A stretch of 64,000 bases of DNA from Lewinella sp. IMCC34183 (lineage in GTDB: Bacteria > Bacteroidota > Bacteroidia > Chitinophagales > Saprospiraceae): NCBI RefSeq assembly GCF_003390915.1, contig NZ_QMEM01000001.1, forward strand, positions 434,001 to 498,000, written 5' to 3'. This document shows, in pieces, positions 8,763-18,100 of the stretch. The first letter of the stretch is position 1. Each line of letters opens with the position of its first letter. The notes beneath the pieces were generated by a model, which saw only the letters and a program-made list of their open reading frames with translations, made no database searches and was not told the origin of the DNA. A program made the position numbers and the translations under genes.

Positions 8763-9408
8763 TAGCGTCGTATTTACGGTACATCCAGGCTCCGTACCCG
8801 ATGTGAAGGAAGCCGAAGCCGGCAGCCCAGAAGTACAGGCCGTAGCCGGGCACGAAGAGGGCCAACAGCCCGAGCCCGATCTCCAGGTAAGCCAGTACGC
8901 GGAGGGCCTCACTGACGAAGTTACTGCCGTTCAGCAACGCCAGCCCATAGAACACCAACGTGGCCGGCCCGATCAAGCCGGGGGCGCCGTGGTACAGCAA
9001 CCCAAGGCAGAAGACGCCGCCGGCCATGAGGGGAACGGCCAGGTTGGCGATGAGTTTGTAGGTCTTGGGGTCGTCGATGGAGTGCCCCAGTCGCCGTACC
9101 CGCCGGTGGGTGAATACGTAGCTGCTGGCCAGGGCCAACAGGACCACCCCGGCGGCCGTCACCACCAGAAAGGGCAGCGGAGCCATACCCCACGGGTGGG
9201 CAGCATTGGCGTAAAGATCTTCGGAGATATAGGCGAGATCGTTACCCCCCGCCCACCGGTAAGCGACTACCGCTACGACGCCCAACAGCGCCGATATGCC
9301 CGCCCCGATACCGGAGAGACCGCTGAGCCCGATGAAGTAGCGCGACCGCTCCATCAGGCTGCGGATGCGGCTGAGATCAGAAATGGGGGTAGAGATGTTA
9401 CGCGACAT
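8749..9408 (-). CDS. Six-helix membrane protein, partner of the HTH_34 regulator
   Basis: This 219-residue protein has hydrophobic segments near residues 28-50, 77-98, 120-140, 146-160, 170-187 and 190-207. The N-terminal 24 residues are soluble (SDLSRIRSLMERS). No catalytic motif is visible. Its last 14 bp overlap the start of the winged-helix regulator, so the two are one operon. Membrane protein plus small HTH_34 regulator pairs occur repeatedly in Bacteroidota genomes; the regulator commonly controls its own operon. Function is unknown; a role in membrane or growth-phase response is inference only. Confidence 0.75.
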   Translation of the reverse strand: MSRNISTPISDLSRIRSLMERSRYFIGLSGLSGIGAGISALLGVVAVVAYRWAGGNDLAYISEDLYANAAHPWGMAPLPFLVVTAAGVVLLALASSYVFTHRRVRRLGHSIDDPKTYKLIANLAVPLMAGGVFCLGLLYHGAPGLIGPATLVFYGLALLNGSNFVSEALRVLAYLEIGLGLLALFVPGYGLYFWAAGFGFLHIGYGAWMYRKYDANEQG

Positions 9409-9413
9409 GAAGC

Positions 9414-9430
9414 ACTTTGTTTTACAAAGT
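9414..9430. promoter_or_regulatory. Candidate operator palindrome
   Basis: ACTTTGT-TTT-ACAAAGT is a perfect 7-bp inverted repeat with a 3-bp spacer. It overlaps the -7 element of the leftward operon and lies just before its ATG (9408). A dimeric winged-helix repressor bound here would block transcription; the regulator at 8442-8762 is the obvious candidate. Confidence 0.6.
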
Positions 9431-9455
9431 TACTGCCCCGAGGCCAGACTAAAAA
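9425..9455 (-). promoter_or_regulatory. Bacteroidota-type promoter of the 9408-8442 operon
   Basis: On the minus strand there is TTTT, 19 nt, then TAACTTTG (9432-9425), a perfect match to the TAnnTTTG -7 element and 3 of 4 matches to the -33 TTTG. The ATG follows 16 nt downstream. Confidence 0.62.
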
Positions 9456-9546
9456 GCCCGGGCCGACAATTTCCCTGCTAGCCCAAACAATTGCCCGGGC
9501 GTCCCCCTTTACCCTGCACCCGCGTTTCCGCCCCCTGATCTTACGT

Positions 9547-10758
9547 ATGCCCCTACCGGATTCCACTTTCCTGCCCACCGGCGCCGAAGCCCTCCTGATC
9601 GCCCTGGCTACCCCGTCGCCGCAGGGTCCGACCGGCATTCCCGTACTGCTGTGGGGACGCCCGGGGGTCGGCAAATCGAGCTTCATCGAGGGGCTCGCCT
9701 CGGATGACGTACGGGTGACGACGCTGATCGCCAGTATCCACGATCCGACGGACTTCAGCGGGCTGCCCTTCCTCGAGAACGGGCGGGTGCGCTACGCCGT
9801 GCCAGAATGGGTAGAAGCCTTCACCGCCGCCGCCGACGGCATTCTCTTCCTCGACGAACTCAGTACGGCCCCGCCGTCGGTGCAGGCGGCCCTGCTGCGG
9901 GTGGTATTCGAGCGGCGGGTAGGTTTCGCGCCACTTCCCACCGGCGTACGCATCGTGGCCGCCGCCAACCCGCCCGACCTGATGGTGGGAGGGTGGGAAC
10001 TGAGTCCGCCCCTGCGCAACCGCTTCGTGCACCTGCAGTGGGATATTCCCGAGGACCTTTATATCCGGTCCCTCACCGAGGGCTGGACGTCCGGTACCCT
10101 GCCAAAGATCGACCCGGCCGCTCACCGGGCCCAGCTGCCGGAATGGAAGATTCGCATCGGTGGTTTCCTGCGGCTGCGGCCCGCTGCCCTGCACGGTAAT
10201 CCGGAAGAGAACGCCTTCGGCTTCGCCAGTCCGCGTACCTGGGACTTCGTGGCCGCCCTGCTGTGCAGCTGCGAATTGCTGGGTTATACCCTGCAGGGCC
10301 CGGAGCCGGACGATCGCGGCGTCATCCTGGCCCTCGTGGCGGGCTGCCTGGGGGAGGCTACGGCCCTGCAATTGATCGAGCACCTGGCCAACCTCCGCCT
10401 GCCGGACCCACGCGAATTGCTCAGTGGTGAGACCCAAGTGGAGGTGCATGACCTCGACGACGCCGAGCTCTACGTGCTGTTTTACGGGCTCAACGCCCGC
10501 CTTCTGCCCGCCCTCGAATCGGATGACCTCCTACCCTATTCTCGTCGGTACCTGGAACTGGCGGAGGATGTATTCACGGACGGGCGCCGGGACGTGATCT
10601 TCGTCCACCTCAAGGAATTGGCCCGCGCCGGCTGGCTGGCCCGCATCGCGGCCCACGGTCCGCAAGAAAACCCCGACGCCTACGCTACGGTGATGGAAAG
10701 GGTGAGTACCGTCTTCAGCGACCCGGCCTTCAACGAGTTCGTACGTGTCCTCGGATGA
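9547..10758 (+). CDS. MoxR-type AAA+ ATPase (AAA_5)
   Basis: I start at the ATG at 9547 (403 aa); the open frame extends upstream only through the divergent gene. Walker A is GRPGVGKS (37-44), Walker B ILFLDE (D103/E104), sensor 1 is N141 in AAANPPD, and the arginine finger is probably in SPPLRNRF. This is the MoxR/AAA_5 class of ATPases, which act as chaperone-like remodelling motors on VWA-domain partners. The next gene, overlapping by 14 bp, encodes exactly such a VWA protein, and an alpha-solenoid gene follows, so the three probably form one complex. The C-terminal 150 residues are a helical lid. No membrane segment, so cytoplasmic. Confidence 0.88.
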   Translation: MPLPDSTFLPTGAEALLIALATPSPQGPTGIPVLLWGRPGVGKSSFIEGLASDDVRVTTLIASIHDPTDFSGLPFLENGRVRYAVPEWVEAFTAAADGILFLDELSTAPPSVQAALLRVVFERRVGFAPLPTGVRIVAAANPPDLMVGGWELSPPLRNRFVHLQWDIPEDLYIRSLTEGWTSGTLPKIDPAAHRAQLPEWKIRIGGFLRLRPAALHGNPEENAFGFASPRTWDFVAALLCSCELLGYTLQGPEPDDRGVILALVAGCLGEATALQLIEHLANLRLPDPRELLSGETQVEVHDLDDAELYVLFYGLNARLLPALESDDLLPYSRRYLELAEDVFTDGRRDVIFVHLKELARAGWLARIAAHGPQENPDAYATVMERVSTVFSDPAFNEFVRVLG

Positions 10759-11968
10759 GCGGCGGCGGCAGGCGGAACGCGTACGCTTCGGGCGCGCTTT
10801 CGCCGCGGAGCAGCTGCCCTGGTTCGCACCGGCCCTGTTTCGCTGCCGGATCCTCGTTTCGGAGGCGGTTCGGGTGGCCGCCATCGACCTACACTATAAC
10901 ATATACTGGAATCCGTCCGTCGTCGACCGTATCTATGAGCAGCACGACCATACCCGCGCACTGAGCGAACTGGCCTTCCTGTGGGTCCATGAGATCAGCC
11001 ACCGTTTGCGGCAGCACGGGGAACGGGCCGAAGCGCTCGGCGTACGTGGGGAGGCAGCCGCCCGCCGGTGGAACGTGGCGGCTGACCTGGAAATTAACGA
11101 CGGGCGGTGGCGGGGTCTCCACATGCCCCAAGCCTATCCCGGGCAGCGGGCGGCCGCCTACGGACTCGCCGACGGGGAACTCGCCGAAACCTACTACCGT
11201 CAGCTGCCCGCCGCGGCGGACGAAGTGCCCGACGAGGGAAGCGGCATTCACGGACAGCCCCGCCCCTGGGAGCGGGGCGACCGGCAGCGGCTCAGTCCGC
11301 TCGACGAGGAGATCCTCCGACGGGAAGTGGCCCGTCGTACCCGGGAGGCTGCCGACAGCGACGTCCCCGGAAGCTGGAAGGAGTGGGCCGCCGACGTCTT
11401 GGGCAGCCGCGTCAACTGGCGGCAGCGACTGAATCACCGCCTGAGCATCGCCCTGCAGCGGGGACGCGGGATGCGCACTGACTACGTTTCCGGCCGGCCG
11501 AACCGGCGACAGTCCGTGTACCATCCGGTCTTACCGCCGACCCTGGCCGGTGACCGGACCGCCAACGTAGCCATTGTCGTAGACACCTCGGCCTCGATGC
11601 AGGCGCCCGACCTGCAACGGGCCCTCGCGGAAGTGGCCGGCGTGGTCCGGCAGCTCGACGCGCCGGTGACGATCATTCCCTGCGACCTTCAGGCCTACGA
11701 ACCGATCCGGGTGGTGTCGCAGCAGGAGGCTTTCCGGATCAATTACCTCCCCGGCGGCAGCGGCACCGATATGCGCGCCGGACTGACCGCCGCACTCAAA
11801 CTGACGCCGCGCCCGGATGCGGTCCTCGTACTTACCGACGGGCTGACCGCCTACCCAGATCAACCCTACGCCCTCCCCCTGCTTTTCGGGCTCATCGGCG
11901 ACGGAGAGGGCCGTCAGCCGCCGCCCACGCCCCCGTTTCGTCCGGACCAGGTGCTCGTCATCCGTTAG
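10745..11968 (+). CDS. Metallopeptidase-like and VWA domain protein (DUF2201)
   Basis: The start is GTG at 10745, inside the end of the ATPase gene (14-bp overlap), giving 407 aa. The N-terminal half carries a zincin motif, HEISH (H82, E83, H86), followed by NVAADLEIND, a typical third-ligand region of the DUF2201 N-terminal domain. The C-terminal third is a von Willebrand A domain with an intact MIDAS: DTSAS (D280, S282, S284), GGSGTD around 338-343 and TDG (D365). DUF2201 proteins are normally coded beside a MoxR ATPase. The enzyme may be an ATPase-activated protease; no substrate is known. A Pro/Glu-rich linker (about 160-200) separates the halves. Confidence 0.87.
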   Translation: MSSDERRRQAERVRFGRAFAAEQLPWFAPALFRCRILVSEAVRVAAIDLHYNIYWNPSVVDRIYEQHDHTRALSELAFLWVHEISHRLRQHGERAEALGVRGEAAARRWNVAADLEINDGRWRGLHMPQAYPGQRAAAYGLADGELAETYYRQLPAAADEVPDEGSGIHGQPRPWERGDRQRLSPLDEEILRREVARRTREAADSDVPGSWKEWAADVLGSRVNWRQRLNHRLSIALQRGRGMRTDYVSGRPNRRQSVYHPVLPPTLAGDRTANVAIVVDTSASMQAPDLQRALAEVAGVVRQLDAPVTIIPCDLQAYEPIRVVSQQEAFRINYLPGGSGTDMRAGLTAALKLTPRPDAVLVLTDGLTAYPDQPYALPLLFGLIGDGEGRQPPPTPPFRPDQVLVIR

Positions 11969-11993
11969 GCACTTCACGCGTTTACAGCGATAC

Positions 11994-13541
11994 ATGGCCC
12001 CATTCGAATACCGATCTACCCTAGAAACCCGCTACGGTTCCGCTACGTATACTTTTCTGCTCGATGGCGGCGGCCGGGTGACGGTAGCGGCGCTTCCGTA
12101 CGCGGGTCTACCCGAAAGCGTCTGGAAACTCACCTACGGAAACGGCTGGGAAGCAGTGCGTACGTACTTCGCCGATCTGGGTGCCACCCTCCCCTACCGC
12201 GTAGCGGCCGTATTGGGGTCGACGGTGGTGCCCGAAGCCTTCCAAGGGGTGGTGGGAGCGTTCCGCCGGGAATCCGGTACGGGTGCCGTACCCGATGCCT
12301 ACGTGGCTTATTGGGCTAAGCACCCGGAATACATGGCCCTGTTTGACTTCGACGAGGGGGCGCGCAACGGCGTGTTGCGGCGGCTGGGGCAGTCCGCCGT
12401 CCACGCGAAGGAACCGGAACTGGCGCAATTTCTGCCGCCGTACCTGCACCGGCTGCTGGCCATCGAATCGCCGGAAGCTACCCGGCTGATCTACGGCGTA
12501 TTCGGGGCCCTGGGGAACGGGGAAGCCCGCGATTTCCTGCTGGAGTCGCTTGAAAGCGAGGGGCGGCACATCTACACCACCGCCATCCTGAAAAACCTTT
12601 CGGGATACGGCGATGCTGAGACCCTGGCCCGCCTTGCCGCCGTGTACCGGGGGGGCAAGTTCGGCGACGATGACCTGCCCGCCTACCTGCACCTGCTGGC
12701 TCATTACCGCACGCCCGAGTTGGTGCCCCACCTCGAGGAAATTCTCGCCGACCACCCCTACGAAGTGGACGGCATCGTACACGCGCTGGGCTCCAGCGGG
12801 CAGACCCGGGCCGAAGTGGCCCACCGGATACGCGCCCGCTTCGACGGGGAAGAAACCGACTATTACGTGCTGGACCGCCTGCTGCGGGCCGTCAACGGGC
12901 TCGAGGTAGCCGCCCAACGGATCGACCTCGAGGCCATGAACCGCAAGGCCGCCCGCCCGGCCTTCACCGACGTACCGCCCGTCAACTGGCCCCAGCAGCT
13001 CGAGCCCGGCTGGGCGGACCTGGTGCGGACCACCCCGGCCGACCACGCGGTTGCCGTGCTGGGCGAGTACCTGGCACGGCCAGAGCCCCGCCTGCAACGG
13101 AACGCCCTGCTGCAACTCAAGATCGTACTGGCCGAACACCCGCCGGCGGACCCCCTGCCGGCCCAGACGGAAGCGCGGCTCCGGGAGTTGGTCCGCTCGC
13201 GCTACGACAAGGTCTACGTGGAGGTGCTCAATGTACTCGGCCGCCGGTCACTGCCGCTGCGCGACCGGTCGGCGATGCTGGCGGCCGTTCTCGGGGTAAG
13301 CATCGGCTCCCGCTACCGCTTCGTGGTGCTTACGGCGCTGCGGCGGATCGGTACCACGCCGGCATTGCGGGCGCAGGCGCGGAGGTACCTGGAAGCGGAG
13401 ATCGCCGCTGCCGACACCCCCGCGCGGCGCGAACAGATCGGCGGGTGGCTGCCTTTCGTGGAAAAGTACCTCGGCAACATCGAAGCCCTGCGCGCCCAAT
13501 TGGCCGCGCGGGGAGCGGCCCCCAACTCCAGCACCCCATGA
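11994..13541 (+). CDS. Alpha-solenoid (HEAT-like) repeat protein, third gene of the MoxR cassette
   Basis: This 515-residue protein has an N-terminal beta-rich segment (residues 1-35) and then about 430 residues of paired helices with HEAT/ARM-like spacing, for example LPAYLHLLAHYRTPELVPHLEEIL and ALLQLKIVLAEH. No catalytic residues, signal peptide or membrane segment is visible. It starts 25 bp after the VWA gene and its stop overlaps the next gene's ATG in an ATGA junction, so four genes are probably co-transcribed. A solenoid partner would suit substrate or adaptor binding for the ATPase/VWA pair. I know no named family for it, and the repeat class is judged by eye. Confidence 0.75.
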   Translation: MAPFEYRSTLETRYGSATYTFLLDGGGRVTVAALPYAGLPESVWKLTYGNGWEAVRTYFADLGATLPYRVAAVLGSTVVPEAFQGVVGAFRRESGTGAVPDAYVAYWAKHPEYMALFDFDEGARNGVLRRLGQSAVHAKEPELAQFLPPYLHRLLAIESPEATRLIYGVFGALGNGEARDFLLESLESEGRHIYTTAILKNLSGYGDAETLARLAAVYRGGKFGDDDLPAYLHLLAHYRTPELVPHLEEILADHPYEVDGIVHALGSSGQTRAEVAHRIRARFDGEETDYYVLDRLLRAVNGLEVAAQRIDLEAMNRKAARPAFTDVPPVNWPQQLEPGWADLVRTTPADHAVAVLGEYLARPEPRLQRNALLQLKIVLAEHPPADPLPAQTEARLRELVRSRYDKVYVEVLNVLGRRSLPLRDRSAMLAAVLGVSIGSRYRFVVLTALRRIGTTPALRAQARRYLEAEIAAADTPARREQIGGWLPFVEKYLGNIEALRAQLAARGAAPNSSTP

Positions 13542-15100
13542 GTAAACGTGTAATCGTAATCGGCAGCGGCATCAACAGCCTCTGCGCCGCCGTCCTGCTG
13601 TCCCGCGGGGGCCACCAGGTCACGGTCTTTGAAAAAAACGAGTGGTTGGGGGGCAACATCCTGACCAAAGAGATGGACGTCCCGGGGTTCCGCCACGAGG
13701 TATTCAGCGGTTTTCACCCCCTGTTCACCTCCGGCCCCTTTTACCAGGAACTGAAGGAGGCGCTCGCCGAGCAGGGGCTCAACTACCTAAATACGGAGAA
13801 TACGGCCGGCGTGCTGCTGCCCGACGGACGCTCGCTGGTGCTGCACGATAGCCGCGAAAAAAATATCGCGGCCCTCAACGGCGCCCATTCCGGCGACGGC
13901 GACGCCTACGCTGCCGCGATGGAAGCGTTCGACCGGCACGCCGAGCTGGTCTTCGGCCTGCTTTCACGGGAACTGTGGTCGCTGTCCGGCGCCGGCCTGG
14001 CCGCCAAGGGCGTGTGGAACCTCGGACCGGACGGACTTATGGACTTTCTGGGCCAAGCCCTTCCCAACGCGCGAAAGTGGCTGGACAACACCTTTCAAAG
14101 CGAACTGGTCCACGCCGCCATCGCTCCCTGGACGCTGCACACGGGCCTCGGTCCCGACGATGCCGCCGGCAGCCTGATGCTACGGGTCATCCTGGCGTCT
14201 TTCGAACAGGTTGGAATGCCGGTTCCCGAAGGAGGAGGTTCCCGGCTGCCCGAAGCCCTGGTACGCATCATCGAGCAGCAGGGGGGCGTTTGTCATACCA
14301 ATTCTCTGGTCGAGAAGATCCACGTCACCGGCGGCAGCGTGACCGGCGTTAGCGTGGGGGGGACCGCCTACCCCGCCGAGATCGTCCTGGCCAACGTAAG
14401 CCCCACCGCCCTGTACACCCACCTGCTGCCGGAGGATGCGGTACCCGCCGAGACCCGGAACCAAGCCCGCAATTACCGCTACGGACGGGCGGACATGCAG
14501 ATCATGATTGCCCTGGACCACCCGCCGCGGTGGCCGGACCCCCTGCTGGGCCGCACCGGCATGGTTCACGTCACGCCGGGGCTCAACGGCGTGAGCCAGG
14601 CCGTCAACCAAGCGGTCTGCGGCCTGCTACCAACCGAGCCGACGATCGTAGTGGGGCAGCATACGGCCATCGATCCGAGCCGCGCCCCGGAGGGCAAATG
14701 GACGATCTGGATCCAGTTGCAGGAGCTTCCGGCCTATCCCACCGGAGACAGCAAGGGCGAGATCGAGTGCGCCGGCGCGTGGACCGAGGCCATCGCCGAA
14801 GCGTACGCCGACCGCGTAGTGGACATCCTCGACCGGCAACTGACCGGTTTCCGTGCCGACATCCTCGAGCGCCACGTCATCTCACCCGCCGATCTGGCCC
14901 GCATCAATCCCAACCTCGTGAACGGCGACCCCTACTGCGGTGCAGCCAGCCTCGACCAGTTCCTCTTCTGGCGGCCCCTTCCCGACCCCAAGGGGCACCA
15001 TACCCCCATCAAGAACCTGTACCACATCGGCGCGGCCACCCACCCCGGCCCCGGCCTGAACGGCACGTCGGGATACCTCGTGGGTAAGGAACTGACCTAG
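13538..15100 (+). CDS. FAD-dependent oxidoreductase, phytoene desaturase/PYROXD2-like
   Basis: I start at the ATG at 13538, overlapping the previous stop by 4 nt (ATGA), giving 520 aa. The N-terminus is a Rossmann FAD-binding motif, VIVIGSGINSLCAAVLLSRG, with Ser in place of the third glycine, then an acidic strand end (VFEKNEWLGGN). The C-terminus has the second FAD contact, HIGAATHPGPGLNG, as in CrtI-type desaturases and the PYROXD2 branch. These enzymes oxidise or isomerise lipid-like substrates. No carotenoid genes are nearby, so the substrate is unknown. Its TAG stop shares bases with the TAG stop of the convergent smc gene (CTAG). Confidence 0.83.
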   Translation: MSKRVIVIGSGINSLCAAVLLSRGGHQVTVFEKNEWLGGNILTKEMDVPGFRHEVFSGFHPLFTSGPFYQELKEALAEQGLNYLNTENTAGVLLPDGRSLVLHDSREKNIAALNGAHSGDGDAYAAAMEAFDRHAELVFGLLSRELWSLSGAGLAAKGVWNLGPDGLMDFLGQALPNARKWLDNTFQSELVHAAIAPWTLHTGLGPDDAAGSLMLRVILASFEQVGMPVPEGGGSRLPEALVRIIEQQGGVCHTNSLVEKIHVTGGSVTGVSVGGTAYPAEIVLANVSPTALYTHLLPEDAVPAETRNQARNYRYGRADMQIMIALDHPPRWPDPLLGRTGMVHVTPGLNGVSQAVNQAVCGLLPTEPTIVVGQHTAIDPSRAPEGKWTIWIQLQELPAYPTGDSKGEIECAGAWTEAIAEAYADRVVDILDRQLTGFRADILERHVISPADLARINPNLVNGDPYCGAASLDQFLFWRPLPDPKGHHTPIKNLYHIGAATHPGPGLNGTSGYLVGKELT

Positions 15101-18100
15101 CGGGCGGAAAAGGCCGTGCTGCCTTCCAGCTCGGTGAACTGCACGGGGACCACACCGGATCCGCCCTGCTCCGTGGTGTATACCCCGTAGATCGAATCCA
15201 CGGCCTCCATCGTGAGCTTGTTGTGGGTTACGATGATGAACTGGCTGTCCTTGCTGAATTTTTTGATGATCCGGTTAAACTTGGAGATGTTGGCATCGTC
15301 CAGCGGCGCGTCGACCTCGTCGAAAATGCAGAAGGGAGCGGGCTTGAGCAGGTAAAGGGCAAAGAGCAGTGCCGTGGCCGTCAGCGTCTTTTCCCCACCC
15401 GACAGCTGGCTGATGGTCTGGGGCCGCTTACCCTTTGGCTTGGCTACGATCTCGATACCGGACTCCAACGGGTCCTCGGGTTGCAGGAGGATGAGGTCGC
15501 AGTTGTCGTCCTCCGTGAAGAGGCTGCGGAACACGTCAATGAAGTACACCCGCACCCGCTCGAAGGCGTCTAAAAACTGGACCGTCGCCGTTTCCTCGAT
15601 CTCCTTGATGGTCTTCAGCAGGGTACCCTTTGCCGCGATGATGTCGTCGCGCTGGGCGGTGATGGTCTCGTGGCGTTCCTTCATCTCGTCGAAGGCCTCC
15701 ACCGCCATCGGGTTGATCTCGCCGTAGTTCCCGATGCGGCTGCGGAGGCGATCTACCTTCATTTCCAGTTCGGGTACCGTACCTGTCCATTCCTCGATCT
15801 CCACTTCGGCGAGCTGGGCCAGGTCGAGGTTAAATTCGATCTTCAGCCGTTCCTCGACGCCGTTGAGGCGGAAACGGACGTCCGTGAGCTTTTCGCGCAG
15901 CTGGTTGACCTTGACTTGCGCGTCCTGCCGTTGCCGGTTCTCCTTGCGCAGCTCGTCCTCCCGGGCGTTGATCTCGGAGCGGGCGGCGTAGTAGGCCTTC
16001 TCGGCAGCGCCGAGGGTTTCCTGGTATGCCTCCTTCTCCTGGCGCATCTGGGCGATGTTATTCGCGAGGGTGCCTTCCTGCTGCCCGATCTGGTCGCCCT
16101 CGCGCGTCAGGGCCGCCAGCTGCTCGCGGTTGCGTTCCTCCTGCCGGCCCAGTTCCGCCCGGCGGTTTTCGCGGAAGGCCAGCTCGCGCTCCAGGGTCTC
16201 CACCCGGTTCTGCTGCTGGATGTACTGGATATTTTCCTGGTTGAAGCGGGCGCTGGCGGCGGACAGGGCCTCGCTCAAGCGACGGTATTCCTCGTCGGTA
16301 CCGGATACGGCATCGCGTAATGCATCGATGCGCCCCCGCAGTTGGCGTAGTTCCGCGTCGATCTCGGCGTTGGTGGCGACCAGCTTTTCGGCGTCGGCCT
16401 CCAGGCGGGTGTTCTTGGCCTGGGTATCGGAAAAGAAGGACTGGAAGCCCTCCACCCGCGCCTGCATGCCGGCCGCTTTCTGCTGCAGCCGGCTCAGCGA
16501 GCGCTGCTGCTCGGGCAGCTGCCGGTCGAGCCGGTTCTGCCGCAGCTGGGCCAGGGCCGCCCGCTCGGCCTCGAGCTGCTTGCTGACGCCCCGCGCCTGT
16601 CCCTCCGCCTCGCGGATGTCCTTCTCGAGCAGCTCCAGGTTCTTCTTGCGCCCGATCTTTTTCCCTTCGAAAAGCCCCACCGAACCGCCGGAGACCGCGA
16701 AGGGGCGCCGGATGTACCGGCCCGCCCGCGAGAGCACCGTTGCCCCGTCGGCGGGAGGCGGGGGCAGCTCGTCGTCGCCGGTCACGAAAACGTTGTGGAG
16801 CAGCCGGTCGGTCAGTCGCCGGTAGGCGGCGTCTACGGTGACGACCGCCGTGGCCGGCCGCGCCCCCTCCGGAGCGGCGGCGGGACTCCCCGCAGGCTCC
16901 GCGGGGATGGCCTCGAGCAGGAAGAAGTTGGCCTTGCCCTTCTGCTTGTCCGCCAGCATTTTGATGGCCCGCTGGGCCTCGGCCGCCGTTTCCACGACGT
17001 AGTAGTTGAGGTAGGGCTCCAGGTAATTTTCGATGGCGGCGCGGTAGTCGGCGTCCACGAGGAGCAGGTCCGAGAGCAGCTGGGGGTCGTCGGTCCAGCC
17101 GCGGTTCTTGCTGAGGTAGCGGATCGACTCCGGGAAACCCTCCAGGCTGTCGATCATGCTTTTGGTCAGTTTGTACTCGTTGCGGCGGGCATCAAGACCG
17201 CGGTTGATGCGGCTGAGTTCCGCCTGCAGTCGCTCAGTTTCGGCTACGGTGACCTCGATGGCCTGCTGCCGGTCGGCCTCGCGGCGTTCCAGGTCCGCCA
17301 GGGCTTCGGCCAGGGCGGTTTCCTCCTTGCGCAGGGCCGCCAGTTCCTCTTCCACCGATTCGCGCTCCCCCCGGCGGGCTTCCAAGTCACCGAGGTTGCG
17401 TTCCACCTGGTAGCGAAAGTTGTCCATCTGGTTGCCGTTGATGGCCCGGCGCTTTTCCAGTTCAAAGATCTTGCGCTCGCCCTCCTGCTGCTCCCGCAGT
17501 CCGCTGTCGAGCTGCGACTTCAGCCCGGCGTGGCCCTCCCGCACCTGCTGCAGGGCGGTTTCGGCGGCGGTACGTTCGGTTTCCCGCGCCGTGAGAGTGG
17601 CGCGCTCCTCTTTGAGCTGGGCGGACATGCGGTCGCGCTGCTCGGCCAGGTCGGCCAGCTGCCCGTCGGCCGCGGCAATATCGGCGCGTAGTTTCTGCGT
17701 CTGCTGGGCTATGAAGGTCTTCCGTTGCTGCAGCAGGCGCTGGTCGTTCTCCAGACCGCGCAGTTCGCCGACCAGGGCGTTGAGCTTCCGCTGCCGTTCG
17801 CCGACCAGCTGTTCTTTGTCCACGTGCTGCTTCCGCTGCTGGTCGAGTTGCCGTTCCAGGGCTTCGATGCGTTCGTCGGCCTGCCGGTAGGCGGTCTCGG
17901 CCTGCTCCGTTTCGGCCTTCACGCGGGAAAAGTCGAGCCGCAGTTTCTCTACGCGGATCCCCGTGAGCAGCAGGCTCAGGTCGCGGTACTGCCCTTTCAG
18001 CTCGCGGTACTTGCGGGCCCGTTTGGCCTGTTTCTCCAGGCTCGTGAGGTTCTTGGCGATCTCGTGGAGGACGTCCTCGATGCGGTCCAGGTCATCCTCG

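Noticed and set aside
8755-9546. Long N-terminal extension of the MoxR ATPase frame
   Set aside because: It is antisense to the membrane protein/regulator operon; the ATPase homology begins at the ATG 9547.
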